Shown piece after piece: positions 28,073 through 35,900 of a stretch of DNA of 64,000 nucleotides. Both the position numbers and the translations under genes were made by a program. Positions within the stretch are counted from its first letter, which is position 1. Each line of letters begins with the position of its first letter. The notes beneath the pieces are model-generated. The model was not told the DNA's origin. It saw only the letters and a program-made list of their open reading frames with translations, and ran no database searches. Source of the stretch: Thraustochytrium sp. TN22 (lineage: Eukaryota; Sar; Bigyra; Thraustochytrida; Thraustochytriidae); contig JABLUY010000155.1 in NCBI GenBank assembly GCA_013306675.1, positions 1 to 64,000 on the forward strand, read 5' to 3'.

Positions 28073-29836
28073 TCAAGCAGCGCGCAGCTGCGCCACGTAG
28101 TTGTCCACCTTGCAGTTGGCGTCGTCCCAGCGAAAGCTGAAACCGCACGCGCATCTCATGTTGTTGCAGCCTTCGTAGCGGTAAATGAGAGCTGCGCAAC
28201 GCGGGCAGATCCGCGTCGTCGACACGACGTTCGTCCAGTTCTTGTCGCGCGCAGCAAAGAGATCCAAGACGCGCTTCTCGTGAAGCTCCTTGCGACGAGC
28301 GCGGAGGTGGGTCAGCCGCTTCAGACCCACAAGCCGCTCCACGAGAAGCTCCGGGACCTCACGCGTGCAACTCTCGCCCGGGCAGCGCAGCACAAAGCGG
28401 CCCTCCTCCATACACGTGTTGATATAGGTCTTGAAGCAGCCGCGGCACACGAGCGTGTGGTTGCAATGCGACGGAACCTCGAGCCGCATCAAAAACGGGA
28501 CAGCCACCTCGTCCAGGCACACAGGGCAGGCCCGTGTGGACCTGCTCAGGAACCGTCGGACGGCGCCCTGCAGAGTCAGAGCGGCAAAGTACCAAATGTC
28601 GCCGTGCTCGCTGTAGTGGGACCCGCGCAGATAGTCGATCTTCGTCGGGCCCTGGAGCAGCGCTTCGCGTGGCATGCCCGACGCCGTGTACAGCGACCGC
28701 GCCGGCAGGTCGCGCACCACGAGCGAGCCAATGTACCCGCCAAATGGCTCGCGGAGCACAACGCGGCCCAGGTGCACTGGCAGCCGCACCACCTTGAGCG
28801 CCCGCCCGCCTCCATTGGGCGGCCCGCACAAGTCTGCCGCGGCAACCTTGCCGTTGCCCAGCTCCACCATTACGTGCCGCTCCATCACCAGCGTGACAGA
28901 CGTCTCGCCGACCGGAGGTCGCGGCCCGCGCGTCGGTGCGGGCTCCAGGTGCGACGGAAAGGCGGTCATGAGGTCGTACAGCGTCGTCAGCGCCTTGATG
29001 CGCACCTTGGCCGGCTCCGTGGCATCCCAGCGCCGCGCAATGAGCGTGTTCATGGCGGCGCGTGCCAGCCTCGCGTAAACGTCCAAGGAATGGCCGTCCA
29101 AGGCCAACTCCGCGCTCGCAAACGAGAGCACCGCGTCGCAGCCCGGGTGCCCGCACTGGAGGAGCGCGTCGCTCACCGGATCCGAGTTTCTGCCGCCGGG
29201 CCCATCCACGTAGCTCGCCTGCAACTTGGCCACCTGGGCGCGGGCGCACCCAAAACACATCAGGTGCAGGCATGCGCGGCTCACGCGCACCGACGTGGCA
29301 CGCGGCACCTCTTCGAGGCAGTGATCGCAGACGACAAGGTGCTGCGCCAGCCACCGCCGCGCAGCCGTCTGCATGCGGGTCGCAGCATGCCTCCTGGCGA
29401 GCACCGTGCGGAGTAAGATCGGCCGCAGCGTGGCAAGAGCGCGCTTCCGCCGCTGCTCCTGCACGGCGCGCCACCACCGCTGCAGCTTCCAAAGCAGCTC
29501 GGGCTGCACCGCCATGGTCACCGTCGTCACCGGCCGCTCGAACCGCACGTGGCACACCAGCTTGCCGTCCTTGGTGTCGTACGCGTGCAGCATTTGCCCT
29601 TCGCGCAGGTTCATCGCCGCGCGCGGATCCATTGTCGCCATGCCGCCGCTCGACAGCGACTGCAGCAGCGGCCCAGCCGTATCCGAGAACAGATTCACCT
29701 CCTGTATCACCTCGCTCATCACCAGCACGCTTCGCGCGAGCGATACGCAGCTGCCACGCGCCTGCGCCGTCTCCAGCGTTCCCTTGCTCGACATGCTCGC
29801 GACCCAACGCATCCACATCTCCTTCCAGGAGCTCAT
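28073..29836 (-). CDS. IQ-motif RING/RING2 protein, RBR-type ubiquitin ligase-like
   Basis: The protein has 587 residues. Residues about 130-168 (LLRTVLARRHAATRMQTAARRWL) contain an IQ-like motif. A Cys-rich cluster follows at 170-205 (CDHC...CLHLMCFGC). Near 436 a RING begins (CPVCLDEV...CNHTLVCRGCFKTYI), with CPGESC after it. At 540-575 there is a RING2/Rcat-like module, CPRCAALIYRYEGCNNMRC with CGFSFRW. In RBR ligases the Cys of the GCN(H)M motif forms the ubiquitin thioester, and here it is present (EGCNNMRC). A canonical IBR between the two is not obvious, since only about 60 charged residues separate them. I infer an E3 ligase related to RBR proteins. Confidence 0.8.
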   Translation of the reverse strand: MSSWKEMWMRWVASMSSKGTLETAQARGSCVSLARSVLVMSEVIQEVNLFSDTAGPLLQSLSSGGMATMDPRAAMNLREGQMLHAYDTKDGKLVCHVRFERPVTTVTMAVQPELLWKLQRWWRAVQEQRRKRALATLRPILLRTVLARRHAATRMQTAARRWLAQHLVVCDHCLEEVPRATSVRVSRACLHLMCFGCARAQVAKLQASYVDGPGGRNSDPVSDALLQCGHPGCDAVLSFASAELALDGHSLDVYARLARAAMNTLIARRWDATEPAKVRIKALTTLYDLMTAFPSHLEPAPTRGPRPPVGETSVTLVMERHVMVELGNGKVAAADLCGPPNGGGRALKVVRLPVHLGRVVLREPFGGYIGSLVVRDLPARSLYTASGMPREALLQGPTKIDYLRGSHYSEHGDIWYFAALTLQGAVRRFLSRSTRACPVCLDEVAVPFLMRLEVPSHCNHTLVCRGCFKTYINTCMEEGRFVLRCPGESCTREVPELLVERLVGLKRLTHLRARRKELHEKRVLDLFAARDKNWTNVVSTTRICPRCAALIYRYEGCNNMRCACGFSFRWDDANCKVDNYVAQLRAA

Positions 29837-30400
29837 GGTCGCCCTGACTCTGACAAGACGCTAGCTTCGCAGCAAGCTTTGCGAGCGCAAGGCGCGCGGA
29901 GAGGGAAAGAAAACGGGGGGTGGGCGGGGCGTCGACGTCCTCGCGCGCTGCGCAGCCGTCGTCGAGGGCGTTCCGTCGCGTCCCACTGTCCCAATGAGGT
30001 TGGCGCACTTCTTGCAGCACTTCTTGCAGCACCAGCAGCACCAGCAGCAGAAGCTTTGCACCGGCAGCAGTAGAACCAGCAGAAGCCGAAGGCGACGAGA
30101 GACGAAAGAAGGGCCGCGGGCCCGTCGTCGACGTCCGCGCGCGCCGCGTAGCCGCGCAGCCGTCGCGTCCCAGTCCCACTGGCAGTGAGCAGTAGCAGCA
30201 GAAGCAGCAGCAGCACCAGCAGAACCCGAAGGCGCGCGGCGCCGCCGCGGCGGCACGCGTTGCGTTGCGTTGCGGGACTGGGCGCGGCGCGGCGCGGCGC
30301 GGCGCGAGGCGAGGCGACCGAACGCAAGCACGCCGGTCCGGACGGACGGGCCCGCGCGCCGCCCGCGTTCTCTGGACGTGCCGGCGCCGTTGGCGCGTGC
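29837..30400. repeat. divergent promoter region with imperfect tandem duplications
   Basis: The region between the RING and glycosyltransferase genes holds related blocks at about 29905-30090 and 30100-30240. Each has gaaagaa, then gtcgacgtcc, cgcagccgtcg, cgtcccac and a CAG/CAC-rich end with agcagaa-ccgaaggcg. The second copy is shorter. The CAG-rich part repeats on a finer scale as well. No gene is supported here. Confidence 0.65.
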
Positions 30401-32860
30401 ATGACGTGGTCTCGCGCGGCGACGTGGCCAGCGGCGACGTGGCGCGCGGTCAAGGTGGCAGCGCTGGCGCTGGCGCTGGCGCTGGCGGCGCTGACGCCCG
30501 CGAACGACGCAGCACGACCCGCGGACGCGCCGACCGTGGTCTTTCGCACGGTGCAACTCCAGGGCGCGAGGCTGCACGGAGAGGTGCAGGACGGCCTCGC
30601 GAGCGCGGCCTTTGACGTGGGCGTGCGCGTGGAAAAGGGCCGATTTCGCTGGTATGACCGGCTCACGCTCGCAGATGAGCTCTTCGCGAGCGGGGAATAC
30701 TCGCGCGCCTTTCACGCCTACGACGAGGCCGTGGCCATGGACGACATGCCGCGCAGACATCGCCCCGCCGTGCTGCTGGCCGCAGCGCGCACCGCGGCGG
30801 CGCAGAATCGCGACGAAGAGGCGCGCCAGCTCGCACACGCCGGCCTGCGCGACGACCCGGCGCCTGACCTGCAGGCTGACCTGCACTTCTTTGCCGGGCT
30901 TTGCGCCGCGCGCGCAGGCAACTGGGATGCGGCGCGCGCGAGCTACGAGGCCGCCATTATGCAACGCCCGCGGCACATGGATGCGCTCAATCACCTCGCC
31001 ATGCTGCACTTTATTGTGGGCGACGTCGCTGCCTTTCAGGACCACTTCTTACGGTTCATCCGCGTGCAGACCGCCCTGGCCGAGGCGCGCCAGGCTCGTG
31101 TTTTGCAGACCGTGAGCCACTCGTACCAGTCGTCCTTTCGCAAGGACCGCCTCGGCGCGGACATGGCCGCCTGGCTCGCCTCTCACGCGCTCCGCAGCCT
31201 CGATCTTGACGGCACGCCCTCACGACTTGCGGCTGCCGCACTCGACGGCGACGACACCCTCGCCGCCTACCTGCCCGGCGCGCTCGAAGCGAACTGCGTG
31301 CTGGTCTACACGGCTTACACGCGCACGCTGATCAAGGGTACGCGCTTTGAGGCAGACGAGGCCACTCTGAACCGCGGTCTGCTGCATTTCAATGTTGCGC
31401 AGCGCCTCCGCAAGATCGGCGCATGGGAGGAGGCCGCCGCCCATCTTCGCTTGGTCGCGCGCCTCGACGGCGCCGACCGCCGCGGCGTCCTTGAGCTCCA
31501 TGCGGCGCTCCAAGCGCCCAGACTCTTGCTGTCCCCCGACGAGCAAGCCACGGCGCAAGAGAGCCTCAGGGCCCGGCTTCGCGCCGTCGCTGCAGACCGG
31601 CCTGGGACACCCGGCAACGCGTGGCACTGCCTCGCGCTGTCCGCCGGTCTCGCCGTGGGCGCCGCCCAGCAGCTCGCGCCCGCCGACCTGCGTGTGGCCG
31701 TTGAGGCCGCCTGCGACCTGCACTCGGCGCCCCCCTCGTCCGAGGTGTGCTCGGGCGCCGACGCCGGCCACAACCGCGTGCTGGGCGTCATGTCGCCGGA
31801 CTTTCACAACTCCACCAGCGGAAGAATGCTGGCACCTCTTCTGCGCGCTCTCTTCGCCGAAGACGGCGTACGCGTCGTCCTCTTCAGTTGGCCGCCGCTC
31901 GCGGCGCGCCGCTACCTCGTGAACCCGAACGCCATTCTCGCTCTGCCCACAGCGGACCTGGACGAGGCCGCGGCCTTGATCCGCGAGGCAGACCTCGACG
32001 ACCTCGTCTTCGTCGACGCGCACAACGACCTGCGCGCGTACATGCTGGCGCTCCGAGAGGATCTGGGGCCGCGACCGCGCCACTGGCGCCTCACCGGGCC
32101 GCGGCGCTCTCGCGTCCAACCTGCCGCGCTCGAGCCATCCTACCTCAGCGCGCTCCTGACCGACCTCTGGGAGTGGGCCCCACCGCCGCCGCCGCCGCCG
32201 CCGCCCTTGTCGCGCCGCGACCGAGCGCTAGGCGGCGTTCAGGGCCAACTCTTCTTTGCCAGCGAGCGATACTTCCTGGTCGCGGGCTCCGCCATGGACC
32301 TTGATCCCGCCTTTGATGAGGTTGTCGAAGGCCTGCATGCACTGCATGCATCCAACGTGGTGCTCCTCATAGGGGGCGACAAGGACGAGTGCCTAGTCCG
32401 CGCACGCTTGTGGACTCGCCTCGCTCGGCATCCCGGCGTCGATCTCGAGCGCGTCCGCGTGCTTCGGCGCCTGCCCAGGCACGACTTCTTTGCTTTGATG
32501 CAGGACGTCGTCGACGCGGTTCTGGAGCCGCCACAGGCGGGGGTTGGCTCCGGCGCGTTCTTCGTCGCGCTTGAAGCGATGCGACTCGGCCTTCCTGTGG
32601 TGGCACAGGCAGGCGAGGACTCGCTCCTGGCCACCCTCCTCCGCCACCTCGAGCTCGGTCCGCTTGCCGTCGCGGCGACGGGGGCTGAAATGGCGAAACT
32701 TGCCTTTGCGCTCACTGGTAGCATCTCCGAGCCACGCGCCGCCTTTGTTCGTGCCATACAAAGCTTCTTGCGCCGAGGCCACGGCAACGAGGTGGCAGAC
32801 GATTCTCTGCGCGCGTACGCGCTTCGCACACTGGGGTTTCATACTAGTCAGCTTACATGA
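30401..32860 (+). CDS. TPR protein with GT41-like (OGT/SPINDLY/HMW1C-type) glycosyltransferase domain
   Basis: The predicted protein has 819 residues from the ATG at 30401 (MTWSRAATWPA). A hydrophobic stretch at about residues 17-31 (KVAALALALALAALT) is a signal peptide or signal anchor. Residues about 80-215 contain TPR-like helical pairs (LADELFASGEYSRAFHAYDEAV, AGNWDAARASYEAAI). From about 460 the sequence follows GT41 enzymes: VMSPDFHNSTSGRMLAPLL corresponds to the DFGNHPTSH block, and VFVDAHNDLR plus a final GSGAFFVALEAMRLGLPVVAQ match the sugar-nucleotide part. The His residues of the OGT block appear replaced. A lumenal or secreted glycosyltransferase is inferred, with donor unknown and activity uncertain. 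Confidence 0.75.
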   Translation: MTWSRAATWPAATWRAVKVAALALALALAALTPANDAARPADAPTVVFRTVQLQGARLHGEVQDGLASAAFDVGVRVEKGRFRWYDRLTLADELFASGEYSRAFHAYDEAVAMDDMPRRHRPAVLLAAARTAAAQNRDEEARQLAHAGLRDDPAPDLQADLHFFAGLCAARAGNWDAARASYEAAIMQRPRHMDALNHLAMLHFIVGDVAAFQDHFLRFIRVQTALAEARQARVLQTVSHSYQSSFRKDRLGADMAAWLASHALRSLDLDGTPSRLAAAALDGDDTLAAYLPGALEANCVLVYTAYTRTLIKGTRFEADEATLNRGLLHFNVAQRLRKIGAWEEAAAHLRLVARLDGADRRGVLELHAALQAPRLLLSPDEQATAQESLRARLRAVAADRPGTPGNAWHCLALSAGLAVGAAQQLAPADLRVAVEAACDLHSAPPSSEVCSGADAGHNRVLGVMSPDFHNSTSGRMLAPLLRALFAEDGVRVVLFSWPPLAARRYLVNPNAILALPTADLDEAAALIREADLDDLVFVDAHNDLRAYMLALREDLGPRPRHWRLTGPRRSRVQPAALEPSYLSALLTDLWEWAPPPPPPPPPLSRRDRALGGVQGQLFFASERYFLVAGSAMDLDPAFDEVVEGLHALHASNVVLLIGGDKDECLVRARLWTRLARHPGVDLERVRVLRRLPRHDFFALMQDVVDAVLEPPQAGVGSGAFFVALEAMRLGLPVVAQAGEDSLLATLLRHLELGPLAVAATGAEMAKLAFALTGSISEPRAAFVRAIQSFLRRGHGNEVADDSLRAYALRTLGFHTSQLT

Positions 32861-32963
32861 AAGACTTTGAGCTTCTGTCTACTAAGTGGAAACGAATATC
32901 TCCTTCGAGGGGACAAAGACGAGGCGCTCCACGCGCCCTGGCTTTGTCCCCAGTGGTTGCTAA

Positions 32964-35900
32964 CTATGAAGCCGAGGAATCGCTCGAAAAGCCCTGCGAA
33001 AATGGCGCCAAGCTAGGATCGCCAGGACGTTGCGGGGTACCCGGACTCTGTGGTGTGCCCGGACTCTGTGGTGTGCCCGGGCTCTGCGGCGTTCCCGGGC
33101 TCTGCGCAAAGCCCGGAGGCGTGCCCGGGCTCTGCGGCGACCCCGGGCTCTGCGGCGACCCCGGGCTCTGCGGCGACCCCGGGCTCTGCGGCGAGCCAGG
33201 ACTCTGAGCGACGCCAGGAGTCTGTGAGGAGGCCGGACCCCGAACTGCCGCAGCCTTTTGCGCTGGACGCGAGAGCTCCAGGGCCAGGTCATCATCCGAA
33301 GAAGAAGAGTCCGATAGAAAAGTCCTCTTCGGCGCAGAGCTGTTCGCGGGGCCATTCGCCTTGATGCCTTGTTTGGCGACCACACCGAGGTCGCCGTTGG
33401 CATCCTTGTTGCCGTTGTTCGCGGTCGTGTCATCATGACCGCGGCGGTGGCCATCTTCATCATCATCGTCGTCATCATTGCCGTCGCCATCGCTGAGACC
33501 AAAGAACGGGTCATCGAGAACCTCCTGCGGGGCAGGCTCGCCGCGGTAGGGCACCGGGCGGCCAGTCCCATCGAGACGACGAGCGACGTCCCACCAGTCG
33601 GTCGCACCGCACTGGTCATAGCACAATCGGCGCGCGGCATCGAGGCGATCGATGGGATTGTCCGGGTGCAGCTCGAAGACTGGGCGCATGCCAAACTTTC
33701 TGCCCTCCGCCTCGAGGTTCTCGAGTGCAGCGACGTGCGCGAGCTCCGCGGCGCGGAGCTCCGCACGCTTGCGCTCGACAGCGAGCCTAGCGTCGCGCGT
33801 GTCCAGGACTGTCTCGATGTAGTGTCGCAGGCGCTTTGCTTCCACAGCGAGGAGACGGCTAAGGACCTCCTCAGCCAAGAAGTCGGCTTCCTTAGCTTTC
33901 AGCCTGGACATCGCCAAGGCGGATGCGCCATGTGGAAATTTACGGCGCTTGGAAAGGATCTCGTCCAAAAGGACAAGCGGCCCAGACGCATCGGGAACCG
34001 TAGGAGGCTCCAGCTTCCCTCGCTCGTCGATGTGATCGAGGCCCGCCCAGAGCGCCTCCATGGCGCCCGGGTCGAGCGGCTTGTCGGGGTCGAAGCGCGC
34101 GCGAAAATCCACCTCGAGCATGAGGAATTGACGCTTCCAGTACGCGATCTTGCGGCACAGGTCGGTGCGCGAGTCGTCAGTGGACGGTCGGGCGGCCTTG
34201 TGCCGCTTGCGAAACGCAGGGCGGCCACGTCCATACCAAGATTTGTCCACGAAAAGGCTCTTGCGGCGAAGGCCAGCGAGCCTCTCGGTTGCCCTTATGA
34301 GGCGCCTGACGCGGGTAATCAGGTCTTGGACTGACGAGGGAAGCTCGCTGTCGTCCACGGACTCTTGCAGGCGCTGCAACACGGGTGCGGCACGCAACTG
34401 CGCGACCCGCGCCACCTCAGCTTTCGACAGTGCCTGCGCGCGAGTGACGCGCGCAAGATTCTCGTAGCGCAGCTTCTCTGCACTGCTGAGCTTCGCCCAC
34501 TTTCGTGCGGCGTCCAGCAGAAGGGTGCCAGCTGGGGCCTTCGAGGTGCCCTTTGACAAGATGCTGACCTCGTGAAAAAAGTGCGCAAAGGCAGCGCCCT
34601 GGTCGGAGGCATGGAGACCAGAATTCTCCTTGGGGACCTGCAGACCCCCGACCGGAACGCCACTGCCCTCCGCGTCCACGCGGCGCTGCACGAGACACCG
34701 CTGGATGCAGTCCCATGCAATCTGGTGTGCGCGCGGAAGTCGCTGCGATTGCATCAAATGCACATACTCCTCACGGAGGCTTGCATCTTCTTGAGCAATA
34801 CCCACCAGCTCTGCCGGAGACCGCTTCGTCAAGCGTCTTAGAGCGTCCGGTACCTCCGTGCGCCCAAAATACGCAACGAAGGAGATTCGGTCCGTTACGT
34901 GGCGCGCATTGGGGTCCGTGAGAATATGCAGCGCGTCCTGGTACACGACGATGTCATCACGGGTTTCCGCGCGCCAAGTCACGCCGCGAAAGGGCGCGAG
35001 CAAATACTCCGCCCTCTTTTTGCCAAAGTGGCTGAAAGAGATATCCCACAGCTTCTCCCTGTCAGTCTTGTGCCTGGATACGCGAAGCTCTTCCAGGTCC
35101 GCTACCGTTTCCTGTTCGCCATCGCTGTACTCCACTGTGAAGCCCTTGGTGATATGGTGGCCCACCACGCGACATGGCACGCCCTGCTCCACGCCGGGGT
35201 AGCACCGCAGGGCCGGCAGCCCAACCAGCTCCGCTGGCGGTACATCTGGAGCATCGATCCTGTAGCGTCGCCGCGGCGCTAGTACAAAGGGCTCATTGCG
35301 AGTCTTGCGGCGCATCGCCTGCCGTGTGGCGCGGGTCTTGCCATTCACAGCCGCTTCCTTGCCGCTCTTGCCATCCCTTGGCGCCGCGTTAGCTCCTGGA
35401 ACAGTTCCGCCCGGCTCCTCCGCTCCTTTCTGGGCTGCAGCGGTCTCGCCTTGCGTTTTCTGCTCGTCCACGGCGGCTCCGACGTCGCCCGCTATCTTCT
35501 CCTCCACCGAGTCAGGTCCATTCTTTTTCGCAGCGTTTTTCCGATGCTTCAAGTATGCACGTCTTCTGTACGTCTTATTGGCCATCGTTCTTATGGCCTT
35601 CTTGCGCGCAGTGTGCATTCGGAAGTACCGCTTCCACGCCGGCGCCTCCGTTGCTCTCCTAATGTCCTGCCGTGACACGAAGCGAGCCACCCGCTTGCGC
35701 ATGGGCACCCGCTCCTCTTCAGGGTCCGACCACGACATCGATGAAGACGAGCTCCCGTTAAAATCGCCCCTTGGCATGAGTGCATCGGCCCATGGTTCAA
35801 GCCAATCTTGCACGCTCTCATCCTCCGATTCCTCTGGCGACAGCGCCACCTCTGCCGTGGCCAACGAGGGTTTCTTGCCCTTTCCCTTGACTTTGCCTCC

